From an uncultured Bacteroidaceae bacterium (GTDB lineage: Bacteria > Bacteroidota > Bacteroidia > Bacteroidales > Bacteroidaceae): a DNA stretch of 64,000 bases. The notes beneath the pieces are model-generated. The model ran no database searches. It was given only the letters and a program-made list of their open reading frames with translations, and was not told where the DNA came from. This document shows positions 38,722 through 48,063 of this stretch, piece after piece; position 1 is the first letter of the stretch; every line of letters starts with the position of its first letter. The translations under genes were made by a program, and so were the position numbers. The stretch is from the NCBI GenBank assembly GCA_905236985.1, contig CAJORF010000123.1:1-64000 (forward strand), written 5' to 3'.

Positions 38722-41283
38722 TTATCCGAGATTATTGAGCAGGATGTCGAGCGTGTTCTCATCTTGGATGAGCACATCGCGTGGTTTAGCACCCTGTGCG
38801 GGGCCTACGATACCAGCTCGCTCAAGTTGATCCATGAGCCGTCCAGCACGGTTGTAGCCGATAGAGAACTTACGTTGAATCATCGACGTGGAGCCTTGTT
38901 GCGTTGTGATGATGAGTCGAGCCGCGTCTGCGAACATGGGATCCAGATGGTTCATATCGACATCGTTACCTGCTCCGCCAGTATCTTCCATGGGCGGACG
39001 TGGCAGGGCAAAGGGAGCGTTATAGCTTTGTTGGCGAGCGATGAACGATGCGATGCGCTCCACTTCGGGCGTATCAACGAAGGCACACTGTAGTCGCACA
39101 GGTTCCGAGCCTGCCAGGAAAAGCATATCACCCTTGCCGATAAGCTGGTTGGCTCCTGGACGGTCGAGAATAGTACGTGAGTCAATCATGGCACTGACTT
39201 TGAATGCCATACGTGCAGGGAAGTTTGCCTTGATGGTACCTGTGATGATGTTCGTGGTAGGGCGTTGTGTGGCGATGATCATGTGCATTCCGACGGCGCG
39301 TGCCAGCTGTGCAATGCGAGCGATGGGCAACTCGATCTCCTTGCCTGCGGTCATAATGAGGTCACCGAACTCGTCGATGACGACAACGATGTACGGCAGG
39401 AAGTGGTGTCCGTTCTCGGGGTTGAGCTGGCGGTTGCAGAACTTCGCATTATACTCTTTTATATTACGCGCGCGCGCACGTTTAAGAAGGTCGTAGCGGT
39501 TGTCCATTTCAAGACAGAGACTCTTGAGGGTGTTGATGACCTTCTGTACATCGGTGATGATGGGCTCGTCGTCATCGTCTTCGATTTGTGCGAGGAAGTG
39601 GTTGACGATGGGTGAGTAGATGGGGAACTCCACCTTCTTGGGATCCACCATGACGAGCTTGAGCTCTGCGGGGTGTTTCTTGTATAGGAGTGAGGTGATG
39701 ATGGCGTTGAGTCCGACAGATTTACCCTGACCCGTAGCACCGGCGACGAGCAAATGTGGCATCTTGGCCAAGTCTGCCATGAAGACTTCGTTGGTGATGG
39801 TCTTACCGAGTGCCATAGGCAGTTCCATGCTCGTCTCCTGGAACTTACGGCTGTTGAGAATGCTCTCCATGGATACAATCTGCGGTTTGGCATTAGGTAC
39901 TTCGATACCGATAGTACCCTTGCCGGGGATGGGGGCTATGATACGTATGCCGAGGGCGGAGAGCGACAGGGCGATGTCATCCTCGAGGTTGCGGATCTTA
40001 GAGATACGAACGCCTGGGGCAGGTGTAATCTCATAAAGTGTGATGGTGGGACCTACGGTGGCTTTGATGCTGGAGATCTCGACACCGAATGTGCGCAGGA
40101 CGTAGATGATCTGATCCTTGTTCTTCGTCTGCTCCTCCATATCAATGGTAGCACGCGGGTCGATATCGTAGTGCTTCAAGAGGTCTAGGGTGGGGTAGTG
40201 GTAGTTTTCGAGGTCGAGCTTCGGGTCATAGGGTTTGAGCATCACTTCTGGCTGTCCGTTGGCGGGCTCGTCAGTTGCTGGCGCTTCGACGGTGAAGTGC
40301 GTGTCTGCCTCGTCGCCAGTTGGTGCTACTACGGTAGCAAAGGGGATGTCATCGTCGGCTGTGGTGACAGTGGCTTCTGCTGGATCTACAACATCGACGG
40401 TATCAACGGTTTCTTTAGTTTCGTCCCCCTTTTCTTGTGATGGGCTTGGCTGATCCTGAACTTGAGTCTGGAAATCATCGTTTTGGTCTATGTCTTCGTT
40501 GGGGCTTTCATTTTCGTCCCCCATCATCTTCACCTTCATCTTCTTCCAGAAATTGACGATACGGCTGAGCACGGGATATTGTTCCTGCAGTTCGCGGGCG
40601 AGACGCTGAGGGTGCAGGAGTCGTTTGATGATGCGGATGGTTTCGGCACTGAGGTAGCAGAAGTAAGCCAATAGCGTAAGCACGATGACGAGGAATGTAC
40701 CGACGGCACCGCTGATGCTTTTGAGCAGAGCTACGACGTTCTGCCCGTGGATGCCGCCTGGACTGATGTATGCCACAGAGGGTGTCGATGAGAAGGCACT
40801 CTCGAAGAAAAATGCGCCCGCTATGCTCACCCAGCAGAGCAGGAATGTGCAGTTGATGAACCATTTCCACAGTCTTACATGATAGGCTCCTGTAAGTTTC
40901 AGCGAGGCTGCGAAGAGGAACACGGGGAGGAAGAAAGCACCGAAACCGAAGTTACGGGTGATCCAGTAGTCGCTCCACCATGCGCCGATGTAGCCTGCCC
41001 AGTTCTTGGCTCCGCTGAATGCACCGCTCTGCAACACTTTCTGATCTTCGCCACCTGTGATGAGGTGGGAGACGAGGCTGAGCAGCGTGAAGGCTGCTAC
41101 GGCCAATAGAATCACTCCGCAGGCAACACGGATGGCTTCCGCACGGTTCATCGGACTCTCATGGTCTCCCATAAGTGCTTCATGAATATGTAAACTGTTA
41201 TTATTCTGTCTGTTGTCTTTAATCGTACCGACACGTTTGGGGTTACGCTTACGCCTCTGGATAGGCTCTTTCTGTTTATCCAT
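38722..41283 (-). CDS. ftsK: DNA translocase FtsK/SpoIIIE
   Basis: 4 TM N-terminus, MPHLLVAGATGQGKSVGLNAII, DEFGDLIMTAGKEIELPIARIAQLARAVGMHMIIATQRP, gamma domain. Confidence 0.97.
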   Translation of the reverse strand: MDKQKEPIQRRKRNPKRVGTIKDNRQNNNSLHIHEALMGDHESPMNRAEAIRVACGVILLAVAAFTLLSLVSHLITGGEDQKVLQSGAFSGAKNWAGYIGAWWSDYWITRNFGFGAFFLPVFLFAASLKLTGAYHVRLWKWFINCTFLLCWVSIAGAFFFESAFSSTPSVAYISPGGIHGQNVVALLKSISGAVGTFLVIVLTLLAYFCYLSAETIRIIKRLLHPQRLARELQEQYPVLSRIVNFWKKMKVKMMGDENESPNEDIDQNDDFQTQVQDQPSPSQEKGDETKETVDTVDVVDPAEATVTTADDDIPFATVVAPTGDEADTHFTVEAPATDEPANGQPEVMLKPYDPKLDLENYHYPTLDLLKHYDIDPRATIDMEEQTKNKDQIIYVLRTFGVEISSIKATVGPTITLYEITPAPGVRISKIRNLEDDIALSLSALGIRIIAPIPGKGTIGIEVPNAKPQIVSMESILNSRKFQETSMELPMALGKTITNEVFMADLAKMPHLLVAGATGQGKSVGLNAIITSLLYKKHPAELKLVMVDPKKVEFPIYSPIVNHFLAQIEDDDDEPIITDVQKVINTLKSLCLEMDNRYDLLKRARARNIKEYNAKFCNRQLNPENGHHFLPYIVVVIDEFGDLIMTAGKEIELPIARIAQLARAVGMHMIIATQRPTTNIITGTIKANFPARMAFKVSAMIDSRTILDRPGANQLIGKGDMLFLAGSEPVRLQCAFVDTPEVERIASFIARQQSYNAPFALPRPPMEDTGGAGNDVDMNHLDPMFADAARLIITTQQGSTSMIQRKFSIGYNRAGRLMDQLERAGIVGPAQGAKPRDVLIQDENTLDILLNNLG

Positions 41284-41309
41284 AGTCCTTTCTATTCCTT
41301 ATTTGGGTG

Positions 41310-41317
41310 CAAAAATA
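41310..41317 (-). promoter_or_regulatory. -7 motif TATTTTTG for ftsK
   Basis: CAAAAATA on + strand. Confidence 0.45.
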
Positions 41318-41371
41318 ATGCTTTTTCGTTAACTTTTCATCAAAACTTGCTGTTTTTTTTGCAAAAAACAC

Positions 41372-41379
41372 TAATTTTG
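41372..41379 (+). promoter_or_regulatory. -7 motif TAATTTTG for DUF5063 gene
   Basis: TAnnTTTG match 22 nt before ATG 41401. Confidence 0.45.
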
Positions 41380-41400
41380 CGCGCTATAAGGAATATAATC

Positions 41401-41916
41401 ATGCAAATTGTCTATTCACAGCCTGTCATAGAGTTCGTCACGGTCGCAGCCGAGTACTGCGCATTCCTTGAGCAGAGCGTGGGACGAGACCGCGATTCTT
41501 TCACCGCTACACTATTGAAGTTGCTTCCTCTGTTGTACGTCAAGGCCCAGCTATTGCCTCAGGTGGAAGGCAATGCAGAGTATGCACCCGAAATGTTTGT
41601 GACGGAACAGGACTACAATTGGCTGCGTGCCGTACTTGCTGATGTGATGGCCGAGGAGGATGAGTTTGAGGACTTCGTCTATGACGAGACCGTACAGACC
41701 GATGAGGTGCGTTGGCACCGTGTCAGCGAGTGCTTGGCGGATATCTATCAGCCTCTGCGCGACTTCGTGGAGACTTTCCGTGCAGGTGTTGAGGAGAACA
41801 TCGAGGAAGCGCTTTGGTCGCTTAACGATGCCTTTGAACTCTATTGGGGTGCAGATCTCTTGGATGCTCTACGGCGTTTGCACAGAACACGTTACGTCAG
41901 TGAAAACCATATTTGA
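41401..41916 (+). CDS. DUF5063 domain protein
   Basis: MQIVYSQPVIEFVTVAAEYCAFLEQ; acidic helical protein. Confidence 0.75.
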   Translation: MQIVYSQPVIEFVTVAAEYCAFLEQSVGRDRDSFTATLLKLLPLLYVKAQLLPQVEGNAEYAPEMFVTEQDYNWLRAVLADVMAEEDEFEDFVYDETVQTDEVRWHRVSECLADIYQPLRDFVETFRAGVEENIEEALWSLNDAFELYWGADLLDALRRLHRTRYVSENHI

Positions 41917-42517
41917 CAAATACGACAAAAATGCCATTGCGGAATTGCCCAAAGAGCAGTTTGAAGGACGCATTGTGGTGATTCAGAGCGTAGGCGAGGC
42001 CAAGCGCGCTGTCGATTACCTGTTGCGCTTCCCACGCTTGGGTATCGACACGGAGACGCGTCCCAACTTCAAACCGGGCGGCATGAATCCTGTCTCGCTC
42101 CTTCAAGTGGCTACGCCGACGATTGTCTTCCTCTTCCGTTTAAACATGATAGGTTTGCCAGAGAGCATCGTGCGATTATTGACCGATACTTTAGTGCAGA
42201 AGATAGGTCTCTCGCTCCACGATGACTGGTCGCAGCTGGCACGCCGCACTCCCTTCCAGCCTGCCAACTACCTTGATTTGCAGGATTATGTCAAGCGTCT
42301 TGGTATCATCGACATGAGCCTTCAGAAGCTCTATGCGAACCTCTTCCACAAGAAAATTTCAAAATCACAGCGCTTGAGCAACTGGGACAACGATGTACTC
42401 ACCGAACCGCAGAAACGCTATGCAGCTACCGACGCCTGGGCTTGTCTGCGACTCTACGATGAGGTCAACCATCTGCTCACAACACGTAATTATCGGCTTG
42501 TAAAAGTTGAAATTTGA
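41900..42517 (+). CDS. 3'-5' exonuclease domain protein (RNase D-like)
   Basis: RLGIDTETRPNF, LGIIDMSLQKLYANLF, LSNWDNDVLTEPQKRYAATDAWACLRLYDE; GTG start overlapping the upstream stop. Confidence 0.88.
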   Translation: MKTIFDKYDKNAIAELPKEQFEGRIVVIQSVGEAKRAVDYLLRFPRLGIDTETRPNFKPGGMNPVSLLQVATPTIVFLFRLNMIGLPESIVRLLTDTLVQKIGLSLHDDWSQLARRTPFQPANYLDLQDYVKRLGIIDMSLQKLYANLFHKKISKSQRLSNWDNDVLTEPQKRYAATDAWACLRLYDEVNHLLTTRNYRLVKVEI

Positions 42518-42530
42518 AAACTATTACTCT

Positions 42531-43709
42531 ATGAATATATATCTGAAACGTGGTAAGGATGAGTCGCTTAAACGCTTTCATCCTTGGATTTATTCAGGAG
42601 CCATTCAGCGCATTGAAGATCAGGCAGGTGAAGGGGCACTTGCGCGTGTCTTCACCAGCGATGGTGACTATATCGCCACAGGTCATTGGCAGATCGGTAC
42701 CATCGCCGTGCGCGTACTTACTTTCGATGATGAGCCCATTGACGATGTTTTTTGGTGTCATCGTCTGCAAGTGGCACTTGACATGCGACGAGCCATTGGC
42801 GTGGCTGACCGTACAGACAACAACACCTATCGCCTTGTTCATGGTGAAGGAGACAACCTTCCTGGACTGGTCATCGATGTCTATGGCCAGACTGCTGTTA
42901 TGCAGGCACATAGCGTTGGTATGCACTGCTCGCGTCAGCAGATAGCCGAGGCAATGAGGGTTGTGATGGGCGACCGCATCAACAATATCTATTATAAGAG
43001 CGAGACAACATTGCCCTTTAAGGCTGGACTTGGACAGGAGAACACATTCTTGCTGGGTGACGCTGTGGATAACATCGCTGTGGAGAATGGTCTGCGTTTC
43101 CACATCGACTGGTTGCGTGGACAGAAGACGGGTTTCTTCGTCGATCAGCGCGACAACCGTTCGCTGCTCGAACACTATGCCCCTGGTCGCGATGTCCTGA
43201 ATATGTTCTGTTACACAGGTGGTTTCTCTGTCTATGCTATGCGTGGCGGTGCGCGCTGCGTCCATAGCGTTGATAGCTCGGGAAAAGCCGTTGATCTGGC
43301 CAGTGCTAATGTATCGATGAACTTCCCTGACGACGATCGCCATCAAGCCATCGCCGAGGATGCTTTCCGCTATTTGCAGCAGATGGAAGAGGGGCAATAT
43401 GACCTTATCATCCTTGATCCTCCTGCCTTCGCTAAACATAAAGACGCATTGCGCAACGCCCTCAAAGGATATACACGTCTCAACGCCGCCACCTTTGCTA
43501 AGATCCGACCAGGTGGCGTGCTTTTCACCTTCTCGTGCTCGCAGGCCGTCTCTAAGGATCAGTTCCGCATGGCAGTGTTCACAGCTGCGGCTATGAGTGG
43601 ACGAAAAGTCAGCATCTTACATCAATTGCACCAGCCTGCTGACCATCCCATCAACATCTACCACCCCGAAGGGGAGTATCTGAAGGGCTTGGTGCTGTAT
43701 GTCGAATAA
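42531..43709 (+). CDS. rlmI: Class I SAM-dependent rRNA methyltransferase (RlmI family)
   Basis: PUA-like N-terminus LKRGKDESLKRFHPWIYSGAI; VLNMFCYTGGFSVYAMRGGA; LIILDPPAFAK. Confidence 0.9.
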   Translation: MNIYLKRGKDESLKRFHPWIYSGAIQRIEDQAGEGALARVFTSDGDYIATGHWQIGTIAVRVLTFDDEPIDDVFWCHRLQVALDMRRAIGVADRTDNNTYRLVHGEGDNLPGLVIDVYGQTAVMQAHSVGMHCSRQQIAEAMRVVMGDRINNIYYKSETTLPFKAGLGQENTFLLGDAVDNIAVENGLRFHIDWLRGQKTGFFVDQRDNRSLLEHYAPGRDVLNMFCYTGGFSVYAMRGGARCVHSVDSSGKAVDLASANVSMNFPDDDRHQAIAEDAFRYLQQMEEGQYDLIILDPPAFAKHKDALRNALKGYTRLNAATFAKIRPGGVLFTFSCSQAVSKDQFRMAVFTAAAMSGRKVSILHQLHQPADHPINIYHPEGEYLKGLVLYVE

Positions 43710-43830
43710 ATCGCACTGCAAGATGTTAATCTTGTTAACAAACAACGGCATTGTGCGGGAATGAATGTTAAATTAGATAAATACAAGAGCAAAATTAGAA
43801 ATAAACAGTTGCAGGATGCGTGAAAAATTG

Positions 43831-43838
43831 TACCTTTG
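43831..43838 (+). promoter_or_regulatory. -7 motif TACCTTTG with TTG at 43809-43811
   Basis: TTG-19 nt-TAnnTTTG in intergenic DNA. Confidence 0.55.
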
Positions 43839-43843
43839 CAACG

Positions 43844-43911
43844 TGTTTTTCATGGTATTAGATTTAAGGTTAATGAAAGGTCGGTTGTCGTGAGACAACC
43901 GTCTTTTTTTT
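43844..43911 (+). ncRNA. Candidate orphan small RNA (about 65 nt)
   Basis: Promoter at 43809-43838 followed by hairpin CGGTTGTC-GTGA-GACAACCG and an 8-T run; no ORF in between. Confidence 0.45.
43882..43911 (+). terminator. Rho-independent terminator
   Basis: CGGTTGTC-GTGA-GACAACCG then TCTTTTTTTT. Confidence 0.85.
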
Positions 43912-43985
43912 GTAGTCTTACGAGCAAAAAGGCATAGAAAAAGGTTAAAATCCACCGATTTCTTGCTGTGCTCGCTGCTTTTCAC

Positions 43986-43993
43986 TACCTTTG
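43986..43993 (+). promoter_or_regulatory. -7 motif TACCTTTG with TTG at 43963-43965
   Basis: 20-nt spacing. Confidence 0.45.
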
Positions 43994-44063
43994 CACAGCG
44001 AAGAATAGGGATTTTACCCCTACGCTTTAGGTTTTTCCCCTTTGTGGAGCCAATCAATCGCTG

Positions 44064-44071
44064 TACTTTTG
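44064..44071 (+). promoter_or_regulatory. -7 motif TACTTTTG with TTTG at 44041-44044
   Basis: 19-nt spacing, closest to ATG 44115. Confidence 0.5.
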
Positions 44072-44114
44072 CAACGTCGAACACAATAAGTTGAACACTA
44101 AAACAAGAAACAAT

Positions 44115-45218
44115 ATGAAGAACATGAGAATTCTAATTGCCTCCGCGATGCTCGCATTGCCCCTGAGCATCTGGGCACAGGACGATCTCTACTTCGTTCC
44201 CAAGAAGAAAGCTGCCAGGACTGAGACGACAACATCTACGACAGTTCGCCAGGAACCCGTGCAGATTGTCTATGCCGATGGCAGCGTGGACAGCTACCAC
44301 ACGATTGGCACTGTGCGTGACATCGATGAGTACAACCGCCGTGGCAAATATGTGGCAAGCGACACTATTGCTATGATGAACGACTCGCTGGCCGCAATAA
44401 CTGTTGACGGAGCCTATTCCGAAGGTTACGCCGATGGTTATGCTGACGGCGAAGACTATGCCATGACACGACGTATGAGCCGATTTGGCTATGACAGTTT
44501 TTACAGCTCGCCCTGGTACTGGAGTTTCTACAACGACCCTTGGTATTGGGACTCCTATTATTACGGCTACAATCCCTACTGGTATGGCGGTTACTATGGA
44601 TGGTCGCGTCCCTACTGGGGCTACCGAGCCTACTGGGGCTATGATCCTTATTGGTATGGCTACTATGGCCCCTACTATGGGGGGTATTATGTCGGCTACT
44701 ATGGTCACCATCATCACGGTGGCGGTCATTATGGTGGCGGTTTTCCTCATCGCAACACCAACTACACCTCTCGTTACTCCAACCTTCGTACAGCCAACCG
44801 CAACTATGGTCATAGCGGCAGCACCCTTCGTGGCAGCGGCTCAGGCCGCACTACAGGCACGCTCGGCAATCGTGGTGGTAGCTACATCAATCGCGGCTCG
44901 TCCTCATCCAGTCGTCAGGTCAGCTCGGGCAACTCGAACATCAACCGTGGTTCATCGTCCATATCTACTTCGCGCGGCTCATCGAGCACGACAACTTCTC
45001 GCAGTTCATCCTCGTATGGTGGCTCATCTTCTTCTTCCTCCCGTTCTGTTTCTTCTGGTTCCAGCTCCAATTCACGCAGTGGCAGTGGTGGCTTCGGTGG
45101 TGTCAGTCGCGGTAGCGGCAGCAGCGGTGGAGGCTTCAGTGGTGGAGGTGGCTCACGCAGCTCTGGCGGCGGTGGTGGCTTCAGTGGTGGTGGCGGTTCC
45201 CGTGGCGGTCGCAGATAA
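44115..45218 (+). CDS. Secreted low-complexity protein: Tyr/Trp/Gly-rich segment then Ser/Gly/Arg-rich segment
   Basis: Signal peptide MKNMRILIASAMLALPLSIWAQ; GYNPYWYGGYYGWSRPYWGYRAYWGYDPYWYGYYGPYYGGYY...; SGGGGSRSSGGGGGFSGGGGSRGGRR. Confidence 0.8.
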   Translation: MKNMRILIASAMLALPLSIWAQDDLYFVPKKKAARTETTTSTTVRQEPVQIVYADGSVDSYHTIGTVRDIDEYNRRGKYVASDTIAMMNDSLAAITVDGAYSEGYADGYADGEDYAMTRRMSRFGYDSFYSSPWYWSFYNDPWYWDSYYYGYNPYWYGGYYGWSRPYWGYRAYWGYDPYWYGYYGPYYGGYYVGYYGHHHHGGGHYGGGFPHRNTNYTSRYSNLRTANRNYGHSGSTLRGSGSGRTTGTLGNRGGSYINRGSSSSSRQVSSGNSNINRGSSSISTSRGSSSTTTSRSSSSYGGSSSSSSRSVSSGSSSNSRSGSGGFGGVSRGSGSSGGGFSGGGGSRSSGGGGGFSGGGGSRGGRR

Positions 45219-45247
45219 TTATAAACCCTTAAACTCTTGAAACTACG

Positions 45248-46822
45248 ATGAAAAGAATCATATTACTTGCTCTCGCGGCACTGCCCTTTGCCGTGCAGGC
45301 GCAGGACACGTACCTTAACGATCGTGCCACCAACACTTCCGATGTGATCGGAACTGCACGCTACGTGGGCATGGGCGGCGCTATGGGCGCACTCGGAGCA
45401 GACATCTCCACCATCAGCAATAACCCCGCAGGCATCGGATTGATGCGTCGCGGAACGATTTCCTTCACCCTCGGAGGGCAAATCAATGATGCCAAACCCG
45501 TCTTTGGCGATAGTCGTGGCAGTTTCTCTTTTGATCAGATTGGCTTCGTGTTCCCCTTCGGCGATGTAGGTGATGATACGCGTCTCAATTTCGCCTTTAA
45601 CTATCAGAAGCGGATCAACTACAACCAGGGTATCTTTGTGTCCCAGAACCTTGGAGGTCTCTCGCAAGGTGATATGTTCGCTTGGATTGCCAATTCCACC
45701 TTTCAGACCAATAAGGAGGGCCAGTACTATTTCGCATCACCTTTCTACGATAACCTCTATCAGGCTGGCTTCTTCAGTGAGTTTACTAATGTACAGGGAG
45801 ACACCTATTTTCGCAATACTAATGCTGGTCAGACGGGTTATTACTACCGCAATTCGTCTGGTTCGTTGCAAGGCTTTGACTTCAACCTCAGCGGCAGTGC
45901 CCAAGATCGTTGGTTCTGGGGTGTCACCTTCGGTATCGACCACATGAACTACAAGCATGCAGCGTCATACGAAGAGGTGGGCGACGATTCCTATATCCTT
46001 TATCAGGATCAGAAACTGAAGGGAGTTGGTTTCAACGTGAAAGCTGGTGTCATCGTTAGGCCCATTGAGGATAGTCCCTTTCGTTTCGGACTTGCTGTGG
46101 AGACTCCGACGTGGTATGCGCTCAAGCACACGGGTTTAGCCGCTCTCTCCGTGCTCAATGAACAGGGAAAATATACTCAGGCATCGTATATGGACGATGA
46201 TAACTACCTCGAATATAATCTTTATGCTCCTTGGAAGTTACGTGCCAGCTTAGGTTCCACAATCGGGAATTATTTCGCATGGGATGTCGAGTACGAATAC
46301 AGTATGAACCAGTTCACAAAAATGGGTTATCCCGATTCGGACAATAATTATCATGGTTCATCAATCTCTATGAGCAAGGATCTTGCCATGAATGAGATGA
46401 CGAAAGCAAACATTCGTGGCGTGCATAATGTACGTGCCGGTTTCGAGGTGAAACCCATTCAGCAATTAGCTTTGCGTGCTGGTTACAACTTCTTCAGTAA
46501 ACCCTATAAAAAAGATGCTCGTCTCGACCAGACCTGCAACACGCCTGCGTATGATTGGAGCACTTCAACGGAGTACATCAACCTTGGCGCAACACATCTC
46601 TTCACTCTTGGCATTGGCTATCAGGGTAAGCACCTCTATGTCGATGTGGCTTACAAGTATCGTGTGCAGCGCGGTGACTATTATTCCTTCGATGATCATT
46701 TCACGACTCTCAACGAGTCGTTCATTGATGAGAATCCGCAGCTCGCAGGTCAGATGCTCACTCCCACAGAGGTCAACCTCGATCGTCACAACATCGCTGC
46801 CACGGTTGGCTTCCGTTTCTAA
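45248..46822 (+). CDS. OmpP1/FadL-family outer membrane protein
   Basis: Signal peptide; TARYVGMGGAMGALGADISTISNNPAGIGLMRRG; beta-barrel ending in FRF. Confidence 0.85.
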   Translation: MKRIILLALAALPFAVQAQDTYLNDRATNTSDVIGTARYVGMGGAMGALGADISTISNNPAGIGLMRRGTISFTLGGQINDAKPVFGDSRGSFSFDQIGFVFPFGDVGDDTRLNFAFNYQKRINYNQGIFVSQNLGGLSQGDMFAWIANSTFQTNKEGQYYFASPFYDNLYQAGFFSEFTNVQGDTYFRNTNAGQTGYYYRNSSGSLQGFDFNLSGSAQDRWFWGVTFGIDHMNYKHAASYEEVGDDSYILYQDQKLKGVGFNVKAGVIVRPIEDSPFRFGLAVETPTWYALKHTGLAALSVLNEQGKYTQASYMDDDNYLEYNLYAPWKLRASLGSTIGNYFAWDVEYEYSMNQFTKMGYPDSDNNYHGSSISMSKDLAMNEMTKANIRGVHNVRAGFEVKPIQQLALRAGYNFFSKPYKKDARLDQTCNTPAYDWSTSTEYINLGATHLFTLGIGYQGKHLYVDVAYKYRVQRGDYYSFDDHFTTLNESFIDENPQLAGQMLTPTEVNLDRHNIAATVGFRF

Positions 46823-46825
46823 TCC

Positions 46826-48010
46826 TTATAGACAGTGATTCATCACATTGGCTGGCGGACGTTCGTTCGCCAGCTCTTGTTTCATGAAGTCCATGTAAGG
46901 TGCTACGTGGGCAAAGAAGTGGCGATAGTCGTCGCAGAGGTAGTTGAGACCGGATGTGCCGTTGGCGGTGGTGCGGATACGATCCTTCGGACAACCCCCA
47001 TTGCAGGCAAAGAGCCAAGGACACTGGCGGCACTGCGCTGGAAGGGCATCCCGCTTGGCTACGCCGAAGGTGCGTTGTCGCTGACTATACATCATTGCCG
47101 TGATGCTGTCATTGTTGATATTGCCCAAACGATATTCAGGGAAGACGAAGTGGTCACAGGCATAGACATCTCCATTGTGCTCAATGACGGCGGCATGACC
47201 ACAGGTGATGCCCATCGAACAGACGCCGGGCGGCTGTCCGACCCAACAGGCCAATGTGGAATCGAAGAGCTGCACGAAGACTTCGCCGACATCCATGCGC
47301 ACCCATTCGTCGAAGATAGTGCAAGCAAAGTGTGCGAACTGTCCAGGGCGGACGCTGAAATCAGCTAACATCCCTTCTCCTTTGTCGATCATGGAAGCGA
47401 GATGACGACCATCGGCGTGCGGTAGGATGCGCTCGATGATAGGCGTGAACTGGATATAGTGCGCTCCAATCTCCTTATAGAAATGATAGACATCAAGGGG
47501 ATAGTCGGCGTTGAAGTCGTTGACCACTCCCATTACATTCCATTCCACGCCATATTTTTTCAAGAGCTCTATACCCTGCATGACTTTATGAAACGAGGGT
47601 TGACCGCCACGGGCACGGCGATATTCGTCGTGGAATTCCTGTGGTCCGTCAATACTGATGCCGATGAGCCAGTGATTGTCGCGGAAGAAACGGCACCACT
47701 CGTCGGTGAGCAGCGTGCCATTGGTTTGAAGGCAGTTTTCGATGAGATGATCGCCTGCGTACTGACGTTGCAGTGCTAAAGCACGCTTATAAAAGCTGAT
47801 AGGACGCATCAATGGCTCACCGCCGTGCCATGTGAAAAGCACCTGTGGCTGTGTTTGCGACTGGATGTATTGGCGCGTGAAAACTTCAAGCGTCGCGTCG
47901 CTCATCAATAAACCTCGTTTCCTATCCTGCGCGTCATACAAGTTACTCTTCTCGAGGTAGTAGCAATACTCGCACGAGAGGTTGCACAGGCTGCCCACGG
48001 GCTTCGCCAT
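46826..48010 (-). CDS. Anaerobic sulfatase maturase (radical SAM/SPASM)
   Basis: MAKPVGSLCNLSCEYCYYLEKSNLY (CxxxCxxC), GGEPLMRPISFYK, SPASM Cys clusters. Confidence 0.92.
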   Translation of the reverse strand: MAKPVGSLCNLSCEYCYYLEKSNLYDAQDRKRGLLMSDATLEVFTRQYIQSQTQPQVLFTWHGGEPLMRPISFYKRALALQRQYAGDHLIENCLQTNGTLLTDEWCRFFRDNHWLIGISIDGPQEFHDEYRRARGGQPSFHKVMQGIELLKKYGVEWNVMGVVNDFNADYPLDVYHFYKEIGAHYIQFTPIIERILPHADGRHLASMIDKGEGMLADFSVRPGQFAHFACTIFDEWVRMDVGEVFVQLFDSTLACWVGQPPGVCSMGITCGHAAVIEHNGDVYACDHFVFPEYRLGNINNDSITAMMYSQRQRTFGVAKRDALPAQCRQCPWLFACNGGCPKDRIRTTANGTSGLNYLCDDYRHFFAHVAPYMDFMKQELANERPPANVMNHCL

Positions 48011-48063
48011 GACGTAAAGGGGATGGGAGAGGGGAGAGAGCAAGGGAGGTTGGGAAGGGAGTC

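Noticed and set aside
43773-44084. 103-aa minus ORF in the intergenic region upstream of the low-complexity protein
   Set aside because: Runs across three plus-strand promoters and a terminator; low-complexity basic composition; no ribosome-binding or family evidence.
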